From: an uncultured Bacteroidia bacterium
GTDB taxonomy: Bacteria > Bacteroidota > Bacteroidia > SpSt-205
Reading direction: 5' to 3'
Length of the DNA: 14,285 nt
NCBI GenBank assembly: GCA_937995505.1
Contig: CALKJV010000036.1
Span: forward strand, 1-14,285
A program made the translations under genes and the position numbers. Numbering within the stretch: the stretch's first letter is position 1; each line of letters opens with the position of its first letter. The notes under the pieces are model-generated. The model ran no database searches, was not told the origin of the DNA, and saw only the letters and a list, made by a program, of their open reading frames with translations. This document shows positions 6,178 through 13,392 of this stretch, piece by piece.

Positions 6178-8822
6178 GCGGGAAAACGTACAAGCTAGCG
6201 CAGGTCGCAAAAGAGCTAAGCGTGGCCGTCCCGACCTTAGCGAAGGAACTGGAGCAGATGGGCTACGCTAATCTAGACCCAAAGAATCCCAATACCCGCA
6301 TCCCCGAGGAAGCTTATGAGAAAGTGATGCAGCGGTATGGTCGAGCTTCCAGCAGAGGGGAAACAGAAAAGGGGCCTTCTCCAACGAATTTGAGTGGCTC
6401 GGAGGGAAGTGAAACAGCGCAGCAACCCTCTACCCTTCCTTTGCCTATTTTGGGGAAAGTTTCCTTAGGGAAGCCGCGTCCCCCGGCTAAGCCTACCCCG
6501 CCCCCTTCGGTACCGCCACCGCCTCCGCCCACCATCTCAACTCCACCTCCTATAGAGCAAGCTCCACTGCCTCCCACTGAGGTACCCGCCCCCATTTCGG
6601 AGGCTGCCCCTGTACCCCAAACGGAGCCTACTCCCAAGGAAAGCGCTGAAGATCTACTCAAGGAGCTCGGAGTTATTGGGAAAATAGAGATAAAGGAAGC
6701 CCCCCGTAAGCCTAAGATTAGCTTTGAGCCTGCGGCTAAGCCGATAGAAAAGCAGCCTAAGTCACCTTCCCTCTTCCCGCCTTCACCTCAAACTGAACCC
6801 ATCTCGGCAGAAGAGCCTGCTGAGTCACCCGCCGGAGAGGAAAGTACAGAAGAAAAAAGCGCCCGTAAGCGCAAGAGAGCCCGGAAGAAACGCAGCGAAA
6901 TCTCGGCTACACCGCCACCTACACTCAAGGGCAGCCCTTCCGCTACCCCTTCCCGTAAGCCCATAAAACCCCAAATCAAATCCACTGGAGATATCGCGAC
7001 ACGTAGGCGCTTTCGCCAGGAAAAAACCAAACAGCGGGAACGCAAGCGAGAGCTGGAACGCTTAGAAGCGCAAGCCGCAGCCTCTACTATCCAGATTGCA
7101 GAGTACATCACCGCCGCAGAATTGGCCAAAGCCCTCGGTGTGCCCGTCAATCAGGTCATCGCTAAATGCTTAGAGCTGGGCTACCCCACCTCGCTCAACC
7201 AGCGGCTGGAACGGGACCTGGCGGTCGTCATAGCAGAGGAGTTTGGCTATCAGGTGGAGTTTGTGAGCCTGGATGATACGCTGGAGCAGCTTACGAGCTT
7301 AGACGAGAGCGAGGAAGAGCTACAGTCGCGCCCCCCCATTGTTACCGTCATGGGACATGTAGATCACGGCAAAACTACCCTACTGGATTATATCCGAAGC
7401 GCAAATGTCGTCGCTGGAGAAGCGGGTGGGATCACGCAGCACATCGGAGCGTACGAGGTTACCCTCCCCGGCGGCCAGCGAATCACCTTCTTAGATACAC
7501 CGGGGCATGAAGCCTTCACCGCTATGCGGGCCCGAGGGGCTCAGGTTACGGATGTTGCTATTATCGTAGTGGCCGCTGATGACCATGTGAGACCGCAAAC
7601 CTTAGAAGCCCTCAACCATGCCCAAGCCGCCAATGTGCCCATCGTATTCGCCATCAACAAAGTGGACAAAGACACGGCCAACCCGGACCGTATTCGCCAG
7701 GAGCTAGCTGAAGCCGGCTTCCTCGTAGAAGAATGGGGAGGACCGCACCCCGCTCAGCTCATCTCCGCTAAGCAGGGTATAGGGATAGCCGAGCTCTTAG
7801 AAAAGGTGCTCATCTTAGCTGAGCTGCTAGAGCTCAAAGCCAACCCCAATCGTCCCGCAAAAGGTACTATCATTGAAGCCCAGCTAGATAAAGCCCGAGG
7901 CCCCCTCGCTACGCTCCTCGTACAAACCGGTACCCTTCGAACAGGAGATATTGTACTGGCGGGCCAGTATTTTGGGCGGGTACGTGCGCTCCTAGATGAA
8001 CGGGGTAAACGCATTGACTCGGCAGGTCCCTCTCAGCCTGCCCAGCTCCTCGGCCTCAATGGCGTGCCAGAAGTGGGAGAAAAATTCTATGTGCTAGAAG
8101 AGGAGAGTCTGGCTCGCGACATGGCCAACCGCCGCGCAGAACTCACCCGCGAAAAAGAACGCCGCCGCGTCTCTGGTAGTGTACTAGAAGGAGTAGCCGC
8201 CGGCCAGGCCAACCAACTCAACCTCATCGTCAAAGCTGACGTTAGCGGCTCCTTAGAAGCCCTCACCGACTCCCTCGTCAAACTCTCCACCCCTGAAGTC
8301 CAAGTGAATGTCATCCACCGCGGCGTCGGCCAAATCACCGATAGCGACGTACTTCTGGCAAAAGCCTCAGATGGACTCATCGTGGGCTTCCAAGTTCGGC
8401 CCAGCCACACCGCCCGCCAGCTCGCTAAGCAGAATAATGTAGAGATTCGCCTCTACAATGTGATATACGACATCATTGACGAGGTCAAAAGCGCCCTCGC
8501 TGGCATGCTGGCGCCTGTGATTCAGGAAGAAACGATTGGTACGGCAGAGGTGCGCGAAATCTTCAAAATCCCGAAAATAGGCACCGTCGCCGGCTGCAAG
8601 GTAATAGAAGGCAAAATTCAGCGTGGGGCAAAAGCTCATGTTATCCGAGAAGGCGTAGTTATCTACACCAGCACCATTAGCTCGCTCAAACGCTTCAAAG
8701 ACGATGTACGGGAGGTTTTAGAGGGCTTTGAATGCGGGCTCACGGTAGAGGGCTTTCAGGATATCAAGCAGGGCGACCTCATTGAATGCTTTGAAGAGGT
8801 ACAGGTCAAACGCTCCTTGTGA
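6174..8822 (+). CDS. infB: Translation initiation factor IF-2
   Basis: GTPase that brings initiator tRNA to the 30S subunit and promotes subunit joining. 882 residues. A first IF2N-type helical domain lies at 4-32 (YKLAQVAKELSV). A long proline-, serine- and glutamate-rich linker runs from about 60 to 260, with runs of prolines near 105-125. A basic segment follows (about 225-305), then a second IF2N domain at 309-360 (AEYITAAELAKALGV). The GTPase domain has G1 GHVDHGKT (394-401), G3 DTPGHEAF (441-448), G4 NKVD (495-498) and G5 SAKQGIGI near 530. Domains II, III and IV follow through the C-terminus. The start is the ATG of the ATGA overlap with nusA; the stop overlaps the purS start in TGATG. 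The core is entirely typical; the linker is compositionally biased and poorly conserved, as usual for this factor. Confidence 0.97.
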   Translation: MSGKTYKLAQVAKELSVAVPTLAKELEQMGYANLDPKNPNTRIPEEAYEKVMQRYGRASSRGETEKGPSPTNLSGSEGSETAQQPSTLPLPILGKVSLGKPRPPAKPTPPPSVPPPPPPTISTPPPIEQAPLPPTEVPAPISEAAPVPQTEPTPKESAEDLLKELGVIGKIEIKEAPRKPKISFEPAAKPIEKQPKSPSLFPPSPQTEPISAEEPAESPAGEESTEEKSARKRKRARKKRSEISATPPPTLKGSPSATPSRKPIKPQIKSTGDIATRRRFRQEKTKQRERKRELERLEAQAAASTIQIAEYITAAELAKALGVPVNQVIAKCLELGYPTSLNQRLERDLAVVIAEEFGYQVEFVSLDDTLEQLTSLDESEEELQSRPPIVTVMGHVDHGKTTLLDYIRSANVVAGEAGGITQHIGAYEVTLPGGQRITFLDTPGHEAFTAMRARGAQVTDVAIIVVAADDHVRPQTLEALNHAQAANVPIVFAINKVDKDTANPDRIRQELAEAGFLVEEWGGPHPAQLISAKQGIGIAELLEKVLILAELLELKANPNRPAKGTIIEAQLDKARGPLATLLVQTGTLRTGDIVLAGQYFGRVRALLDERGKRIDSAGPSQPAQLLGLNGVPEVGEKFYVLEEESLARDMANRRAELTREKERRRVSGSVLEGVAAGQANQLNLIVKADVSGSLEALTDSLVKLSTPEVQVNVIHRGVGQITDSDVLLAKASDGLIVGFQVRPSHTARQLAKQNNVEIRLYNVIYDIIDEVKSALAGMLAPVIQEETIGTAEVREIFKIPKIGTVAGCKVIEGKIQRGAKAHVIREGVVIYTSTISSLKRFKDDVREVLEGFECGLTVEGFQDIKQGDLIECFEEVQVKRSL

Positions 8823-9091
8823 TGCCCCGCTACGAAGTGCTAGTGACGACTCTGCCGCATCCGGCTCTTTTAGACCCAGAAGGGGAGACTATTTACCAAG
8901 CGACCCAGCGATTAGGGTTTTCGGCAGTCCATAGCGTGCGAGCCGGTCGGGCTTTCCTCTTAGAGATTCAAGCCGACAGCCCCGAAACCGCCACTGAAAT
9001 CGCCCACCAGCTTGCCGAAAAGCTCTTACACAACCCCATTGTGGAGCACTTCAAGGTGCATACCCCCAAACCTGTGCCCTCCCCCACCTGA
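8822..9091 (+). CDS. purS: Phosphoribosylformylglycinamidine synthase subunit PurS
   Basis: Small subunit of the PurSQL complex, which converts FGAR to FGAM in de novo purine synthesis; PurS helps pass ammonia from the PurQ glutaminase to PurL. 89 residues, the usual size of about 80-90. The pattern matches the family: an opening strand (YEVLVTTLP), LLDPEGETIYQATQRLGF (16-33), VHSVRAGRAFLLEI (36-49) and a closing helix-strand AEKLLHNPIVEHFKV (65-79). The last ten residues are proline-rich. The ATG is in TGATG, sharing one base with the infB stop, so translation should be coupled to IF-2. A GTG one codon upstream is in frame but inside the infB stop region. No purL or purQ is nearby. The location at the end of rimP-nusA-infB is unusual. 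Confidence 0.85.
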   Translation: MPRYEVLVTTLPHPALLDPEGETIYQATQRLGFSAVHSVRAGRAFLLEIQADSPETATEIAHQLAEKLLHNPIVEHFKVHTPKPVPSPT

Positions 9092-9210
9092 ATTCTGCGG
9101 TACACCCCTCTCGCCCTAGTTCGCAGCTTGAGACCTAAACCTTTCTACCAGCTACTTATGCGGTCAAGTTCATACCTGCATAGGTAGAATATTTTGTACC
9201 TTTGCCCCCC
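9092..9210. promoter_or_regulatory. Intergenic spacer carrying the rpmI promoter
   Basis: This 119-base gap between purS and rpmI holds the rpmI -7 box at its right end. A weak inverted pair CTGCG/CGCAG with a loop of about 23 bases lies near 9096-9128. It has no T-run after it, so it does not look like an intrinsic terminator. No L20/L35 autoregulatory leader is obvious, and infC is absent. Confidence 0.5.
9197..9204 (+). promoter_or_regulatory. Bacteroidota-type -7 promoter box for rpmI-rplT-fabD
   Basis: TACCTTTG, an exact TAnnTTTG match, followed by six C residues and the ATG at 9211. The box-to-ATG distance is identical to that before rimP. The box overlaps an in-frame TTG (9202) that could be an alternative L35 start. 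Confidence 0.55.
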
Positions 9211-9399
9211 ATGAAAGGCCATTCGGGCAGTCAGAAGCGCTTCAAGAAGACGGCCACGGGCAAGCTCATGCACAAAGCTACGGGCCGCCGGCATAACTTC
9301 GCAGCCAAGAGCATCCGTCGTAAGCGCGCTTTGCGCGGCAACCGAGTCATTAGCCCAGCCGACAAACGCCGCCTCTCTCTCCTAACTATTTACCTATAG
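9211..9399 (+). CDS. rpmI: 50S ribosomal protein L35
   Basis: Small, very basic protein of the large ribosomal subunit, 62 residues from the ATG at 9211. The family signature KRFKKTATGKL (residues 9-19) is clear, followed by a basic core (SIRRKRALRGNRVISPADKRRL) and the typical ending in YL. The family usually starts MPKMK and has about 65 residues. Starting instead at the in-frame TTG (9202) gives MPPMKG and 65 residues, a strikingly better family match. That TTG lies inside the TACCTTTG promoter box, so it would not be in an mRNA started from that box. The ATG is kept, but the start is uncertain by three codons. It precedes rplT by 3 bases. Confidence 0.9.
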   Translation: MKGHSGSQKRFKKTATGKLMHKATGRRHNFAAKSIRRKRALRGNRVISPADKRRLSLLTIYL

Positions 9400-9402
9400 C
9401 CT

Positions 9403-9750
9403 ATGCGAGCCAAAAATCATGTTGCCTCTCGGGAGCGTCGCCGCCGCATCCTGCGCCTCACGAAAGGCTACTGGGGCCGAAAGAAGAATGTCTTTCGCCA
9501 TGCGCATAACCAGCTGCAAAAAGGCCTCCTCTATGCGTATGCACATCGTCGCCGCAAGAAGCGCGACTTTCGTCGGCTGTGGATCGTACGCATCAATGCC
9601 GCGGTCCGCGCCCACGGCCTGAGCTATAGCACCTTCATGCACAAGCTGCAAGCCGCAGGCCTAGGACTCAACCGCAAAATACTCGCAGATTTAGCGGTTA
9701 CGCAGCCCGATGCATTTGCGGCTATCGTGGAGCGGGTCAAAGCAGCCTAA
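9403..9750 (+). CDS. rplT: 50S ribosomal protein L20
   Basis: Early-assembling 23S rRNA-binding protein of the large subunit. 115 residues, standard length. The long basic N-terminal helix region (RERRRRILRLTKGYWGRKK) is followed by HAHNQLQKGLLYAYAHRRRKKRDFRRLWIVRINAA in family order, and the globular C-terminal domain by GLSYSTFMHKLQAAGLGLNRKILADLA. In some bacteria L20 represses its own operon; no such leader is recognised here. The start is the ATG 3 bases after the rpmI stop. Its TAA stop directly abuts the fabD ATG. Confidence 0.96.
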   Translation: MRAKNHVASRERRRRILRLTKGYWGRKKNVFRHAHNQLQKGLLYAYAHRRRKKRDFRRLWIVRINAAVRAHGLSYSTFMHKLQAAGLGLNRKILADLAVTQPDAFAAIVERVKAA

Positions 9751-10632
9751 ATGGGAGTAGCCCTGCTTTTTCCTGGGCAAGGGTCGCAGGCCGTAGGCAT
9801 GGGCAAGGCCCTTTATGAGGCTCATCCCGAGCTACACGCACTTTTTTCAGTAGCCGAAGAGATTACAGGGCAGCCGCTCCGCCAGCTCATGTTTGAGGGG
9901 CCTGCCGAAGCCCTCCAACGCACCTCTATTACCCAGCCGGCTCTATACCTGCATGGCTATGCCGTAGCCCAAGTACGTGCATTTGAGCCGGCGGCGGTGG
10001 CGGGCCACTCCCTCGGCGAATTCACCGCTCTGGCCGTAGCAGGCGTCTTTTCATTTGAGGAGGGCTTGGCGCTGGTCAAGGTGCGGGCAGAGGGCATGCA
10101 GGCGGCTTGCGATGCCCAGCCCAGTACGATGGCCGCTGTTGTCGGACTGGCCGACGAGGTCGTAGAGCGGCTGTGCCAGGAAACCCCCGAAGGGCTCGTC
10201 GTCCCCGCTAACTACAACTGCCCCGGCCAGCTGGTCGTCTCCGGCGAAGTCACCGCCGTAGAAGCCCTCATGGCTAAAGCTAAAGCCACCGGTGCAAAGC
10301 TGGTCAAACGGCTAGCCGTCAATGGGGCCTTCCACTCGCCCCTGATGGAGCCTGCTCGGCAAAAGCTCGCCACAGCCATTGAGAGAACGGCTTTCCACCC
10401 GCCTCGCTACCCCATCTATCCCAATGTAACCGGTACAGCCGAAACCGACCCCGCCCGCTTAAAAGCTCTACTCATCCAGCAGCTCACGGCACCCGTACGC
10501 TGGACCCAAACCCTGCAAGCTATGGCTGCCGACGGAATAGATACCTTTTATGAACTGGGACCTGGCAACGTACTCACCGGCCTCGTCAAACGCACCTTGC
10601 CAGGCGCTACCACTGCAAATTACGATAGCTAA
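9751..10632 (+). CDS. fabD: Malonyl-CoA:ACP transacylase
   Basis: Transfers the malonyl group from malonyl-CoA to acyl carrier protein, supplying the extender unit for type II fatty-acid synthesis in the cytosol. 293 residues, close to the usual 300. Motifs are PGQGSQ (8-13), the nucleophile S87 in GHSLGE, R112 in KVRAEGM (which binds the malonyl carboxylate), and catalytic H195 in GAFHSPLM. QLTAPVRWTQT and the glycine-rich ELGPGNVLTGL stretch close the protein. The ATG follows the rplT stop with no spacer, so it is translated from the ribosomal-protein transcript. Pairing with rplT instead of other fab genes is slightly unusual. Confidence 0.95.
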   Translation: MGVALLFPGQGSQAVGMGKALYEAHPELHALFSVAEEITGQPLRQLMFEGPAEALQRTSITQPALYLHGYAVAQVRAFEPAAVAGHSLGEFTALAVAGVFSFEEGLALVKVRAEGMQAACDAQPSTMAAVVGLADEVVERLCQETPEGLVVPANYNCPGQLVVSGEVTAVEALMAKAKATGAKLVKRLAVNGAFHSPLMEPARQKLATAIERTAFHPPRYPIYPNVTGTAETDPARLKALLIQQLTAPVRWTQTLQAMAADGIDTFYELGPGNVLTGLVKRTLPGATTANYDS

Positions 10633-10639
10633 AATTGCC

Positions 10640-10647
10640 TAACTTCG
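10640..10647 (+). promoter_or_regulatory. Imperfect -7 box before the 57-codon gene
   Basis: TAACTTCG, one mismatch from TAnnTTTG, 7 bases before the ATG at 10655. Compared with tsf's TAACTTTG it differs by a single base. It supports, weakly, independent transcription of the small gene. Confidence 0.3.
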
Positions 10648-10654
10648 CCCACAT

Positions 10655-10828
10655 ATGGCAAACTTAGAGGAGCTCATCAAAGCCGCTCTTCAAAAACCTG
10701 ACCTACGCAAGTCGGTAAAAGGTATTCTAGAACAAGCCTTAGAACAGTTGGCCAGTCCGAGCCTGCCAGATGATGAGCGGCAAAAGCTCTTAGAGCAAGC
10801 AGAAAAGCTCGCCAAAGAGAATGCTTAG
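10655..10828 (+). CDS. Small hypothetical protein, 57 residues, helical and charged
   Basis: No family is recognised. The protein begins MANLEELIKAALQKPDLRKS and ends EQAEKLAKENA. It is rich in Leu, Glu, Lys, Gln and Ala, lacks Cys and Trp, and has no signal peptide or membrane segment. Two amphipathic helices are suggested, one around residues 3-33 and one around 38-56. They are split by a proline-containing turn (SPSLPDD), suggesting a helical hairpin. Codon choice (TTA, CTC, GCC, AAG) resembles neighbouring genes. It begins 22 bases after fabD, with a one-mismatch promoter box in that gap, and its stop overlaps the 3' end of dapF on the other strand by 4 bases. The clean start, promoter-like box and good gap fit make it a likely gene. 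Confidence 0.6.
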   Translation: MANLEELIKAALQKPDLRKSVKGILEQALEQLASPSLPDDERQKLLEQAEKLAKENA

Positions 10829-11565
10829 ACTCGGGCGAGCCACTCCCCGCGAAAAGTCTCCTCTATCGGTCCACTCAGCCAGTAAACCTCTGCCTCGCGC
10901 CCTACGGTAAGAGTCCCTCCACGTGTTCGGATGGAGAGGCTCTCCCCCGGCACTATAGCAGCTAAGGCGACACAGGCTGTGCCACAGCTGAGGGTCTCGG
11001 CTTCTACGCCGCGTTCGTAAGTGCGAATATGCCAAGCTCCATCAGGCCCTTCGGCGAAAAAGCTCACATTGACGCCCCCCGCGTCTAACTCGGTCTGCCA
11101 ACGCAAGGGCGGCGCCACTTGCGTCACGGGGTAGCTCTCTAACGCTTCAAAGGGCACAGCCACAAGGAGGTGAGGCGAACCCGTATGCACAAACCATCGG
11201 TCAGCCGCCAGAGCCCTAGGCGCAGCATGCACCCGCAGCGAAACGGCTATCTGCGGAGGCTGCTGCGAGAGGATGCGTACCCGATGGGGGCCATCGGCCG
11301 CTTGAAGCAGAAATTCCCGAGCTCCTGTGCGCTCATGCTCTAGCCAAGCGGCCACCCGCGCCCCATTCCCACAAAAGCTACCTTCCTGGCCATCTGCATT
11401 CCAGTAGTGAAAGAAGCTCGCTTCGGCGTGGACTATCCCGTCGGCGCCTATACCCAGATGCCGGTCACACAGGCGCTGCCGCTGCGCTACAGATAGCCCC
11501 GCCGGCGGAACCTCCAGCACTACAAAATCATTGCCTGTGGCTTGAAACTTGCGAAACCGAAGCAT
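10825..11565 (-). CDS. dapF: Diaminopimelate epimerase
   Basis: Cofactor-independent racemase that converts LL- to meso-diaminopimelate for lysine and peptidoglycan synthesis. 246 residues from the ATG at 11565, slightly shorter than the usual 255-280. The N-terminal FQATGNDF (7-14) fits the family start exactly, so the longer reading to 11628 is rejected. The two catalytic cysteines are C65 in FCGNGAR and C194 in LSCGTACVA. Other family motifs are CDRHLGIGADGI (33-44), GGVNVSFF (163-170) and RTYERGVEAET (181-191). Its start overlaps the end of the MscS-type channel gene by 38 bases, so it is the last gene of the tsf-pyrH-mscS-dapF chain. It converges with the 57-codon gene at its 3' end. Confidence 0.94.
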   Translation of the reverse strand: MLRFRKFQATGNDFVVLEVPPAGLSVAQRQRLCDRHLGIGADGIVHAEASFFHYWNADGQEGSFCGNGARVAAWLEHERTGAREFLLQAADGPHRVRILSQQPPQIAVSLRVHAAPRALAADRWFVHTGSPHLLVAVPFEALESYPVTQVAPPLRWQTELDAGGVNVSFFAEGPDGAWHIRTYERGVEAETLSCGTACVALAAIVPGESLSIRTRGGTLTVGREAEVYWLSGPIEETFRGEWLARV

Positions 11566-12682
11566 TTTGCGGCAAACTCTCAATGTACAGCGAACGCGAC
11601 GGAAAGGCAAAGCCCGTCTCCGATGCAAAGCGCCGCACCGTACGCAGGATAATCCACGCCGCCTTTTCCTGGAAAAAGAAAATAGATAGCGGGGGCGCGC
11701 CAGGCTCTTGTTGATGCGTAAGGTCCACCCACAGAGCCACCATCACTTCCAACGCCGAGTCTTGAAAGTTCGTAAAGAGGACCATAGGAGGACGAGTAAG
11801 AAACGGTAGCCCCGCCAGCTCCTCTTGGAGTGCCGCAATCACACGCTCCAGCGTCTCTGTAGGGGTACTGTACACCAGACCGATACGAAATACAATGCGC
11901 CGCTCGCGGTTACGGGTGAGGTTCTCCAAGGGGCTATCTACAAGCTTTTTATTGGGGATAACGAGCAGAAGGTTGTCAAAAGTGCGAATGTGCGTGGAGC
12001 GGAGGCCTATCTTTTCTACGGTACCGACGGTATTGGCGTCTAAACGAATGGACTCACCTACTTGAAAGGGCTTATCTGCAAAAATGACCATCGCCCCGAT
12101 GAAGTGCTGGAGGGTCTCTTGGGCAGCCAGAGCCACCGCCAGCCCCCCTAAACCGAGGGTGGTGAGAAAAGGTGCGACATTCACTCCCAGCGTGTGCTCC
12201 ACCATGAGAAAGATCACGAGGAGAAAAAGTACGATTCGCCCTACGGTAAAGAGGGGATGTACGAGCTGGCGCTTGTAAGTCTCGCCAGCAGCTTCGTACT
12301 GGGAGGCGAGGATGGCTTCCGCTACGGCTAAAAGCCTACTGGCAAAAATACCCAAGGAAAGTAGGGCCAGCGCTTCAAATACCCGCTTGATCCAGTTTAC
12401 ATAGGCGGGAGCCAGGTTTAGAAAATTGACAATGCTACCAGAGGTATAGAGGGCTAAAAGAAACAAGGCGAAAAGCCAAGCGGGTCGTAAGAGACGATGC
12501 AGCTCTTTTCGAGATATGTGCTGCTGAGCCTTTCCGAGGAAGGTATAAACTACGCGGCTCAAGAGGGGGGCTATGAGTCGAGCGACAAAGTAGCCCCCCG
12601 CTAAAATGATGGCTACTAAAAGCCACCGTCCCCCTGTGGTAAAAAGAGACTCGCCCTCTAGCCAGCGCCACCAATCGCCCAT
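11528..12682 (-). CDS. MscS-family mechanosensitive ion channel
   Basis: Inner-membrane channel predicted to open under membrane tension and release solutes during hypo-osmotic shock. 384 residues. Hydrophobic segments lie near 18-42, 66-86, 100-122 and 146-164, followed by the glycine/alanine-rich pore helix (about 172-190, TLGLGGLAVALAAQETLQHF). The conserved MscS beta domain follows (about 191-260), containing FADKPFQVGESI, GTVEKIGLRSTHIRTFDN and IPNKKLV. The C-terminal alpha/beta cytoplasmic region extends to the end. It is longer than E. coli MscS (286 residues) because of extra N-terminal membrane segments. The ATG sits in TGATG with the pyrH stop, implying coupling, and its 3' end overlaps dapF by 38 bases. 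Some family members have signalling roles, which cannot be judged here. Confidence 0.92.
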   Translation of the reverse strand: MGDWWRWLEGESLFTTGGRWLLVAIILAGGYFVARLIAPLLSRVVYTFLGKAQQHISRKELHRLLRPAWLFALFLLALYTSGSIVNFLNLAPAYVNWIKRVFEALALLSLGIFASRLLAVAEAILASQYEAAGETYKRQLVHPLFTVGRIVLFLLVIFLMVEHTLGVNVAPFLTTLGLGGLAVALAAQETLQHFIGAMVIFADKPFQVGESIRLDANTVGTVEKIGLRSTHIRTFDNLLLVIPNKKLVDSPLENLTRNRERRIVFRIGLVYSTPTETLERVIAALQEELAGLPFLTRPPMVLFTNFQDSALEVMVALWVDLTHQQEPGAPPLSIFFFQEKAAWIILRTVRRFASETGFAFPSRSLYIESLPQNASVSQVSSHRQ

Positions 12683-13392
12683 CAGCGAGCTGAAACGATT
12701 GTACCCACCGACTCCCCCGCTAAGATGCGATACAGGGCGCTTGGCATATTGATATTAAAAACAGCCATGGGCAATTGATGCTCTTGCGATAGCGTGAAAG
12801 CCGTGAGATCCATCACTTCTAAGCGCCGTTCTAACGCCTCTCTATAGGAGATATGGGAGAGGCGCTGGGCGGTTGCATCCTTCTCGGGGTCTGCGGTGTA
12901 GATACCATCTACTCGGGTACCTTTGAGGAGCAGCTCGGCGCCGATCTCAATGGCCCGTAGGGTCGCTGCGGTATCCGTAGTAAAGAAGGGATTTCCTGTG
13001 CCTGCGGCGAAGATCACCACCCGACCTTTTTCTAAGTGACGGATAGCTCGCCGGCGAATGAAGGGCTCGCACACGCGCTGCATCTCTATAGCCGACTGCA
13101 CTCGGGTGGGCACACCTACTTGCTCAAGCGCGTTTTGCAGGGCTAAAGCATTGATAACCGTAGCCAGCATGCCCATATAATCGCCCTGGGCTTGGTCTAA
13201 TCCTTGTTCTTTGGCTTCTATGCCGCGAAAGATATTGCCTCCCCCAATTACGATAGCCGTTTGCACACCAGCTCGCACTACTGCTGCAATCTCCTCTGCA
13301 TAGTAGCGCACCTGCCCCGCATCAATTCCATAAGATTTACTACCGCTCAGGGCTTCTCCGCTCAGCTTGAGCAGAACTCGGCGGTATTTCAT
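12682..13392 (-). CDS. pyrH: Uridylate kinase (UMP kinase)
   Basis: Phosphorylates UMP to UDP with ATP in pyrimidine nucleotide synthesis; bacterial enzymes are cytosolic hexamers of the amino-acid-kinase fold. 236 residues, standard length. Motifs are LKLSGEAL (8-15), GGGNIFRG (50-57), GDYMGMLATVINALALQ (70-86), GTGNPFFTTDTAA (131-143), VDGIYTADPEKD (161-172) and the C-terminal MDLTAF...VFNI stretch. The ATG overlaps the tsf stop in ATGA and the stop overlaps the channel gene start in TGATG, so it lies in a tightly coupled operon. The tsf-pyrH order is common in bacteria, but frr, which often follows pyrH, is absent here. Confidence 0.97.
   Translation of the reverse strand: MKYRRVLLKLSGEALSGSKSYGIDAGQVRYYAEEIAAVVRAGVQTAIVIGGGNIFRGIEAKEQGLDQAQGDYMGMLATVINALALQNALEQVGVPTRVQSAIEMQRVCEPFIRRRAIRHLEKGRVVIFAAGTGNPFFTTDTAATLRAIEIGAELLLKGTRVDGIYTADPEKDATAQRLSHISYREALERRLEVMDLTAFTLSQEHQLPMAVFNINMPSALYRILAGESVGTIVSAR

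Noticed and set aside
6314..6661. Glycine-rich open frame on the minus strand opposite infB
   Set aside because: It is the complement of the proline-rich IF-2 linker (CC-rich codons read as glycine) and has no promoter or family match.
9096..9128. Possible terminator after purS (CTGCG/CGCAG pair)
   Set aside because: The stem is only 5 bases with a loop of about 23 bases and no following T-run.
12918..12925. TACCTTTG on the plus strand inside pyrH
   Set aside because: It is antisense to pyrH with no start codon or frame just downstream, so probably a chance match.
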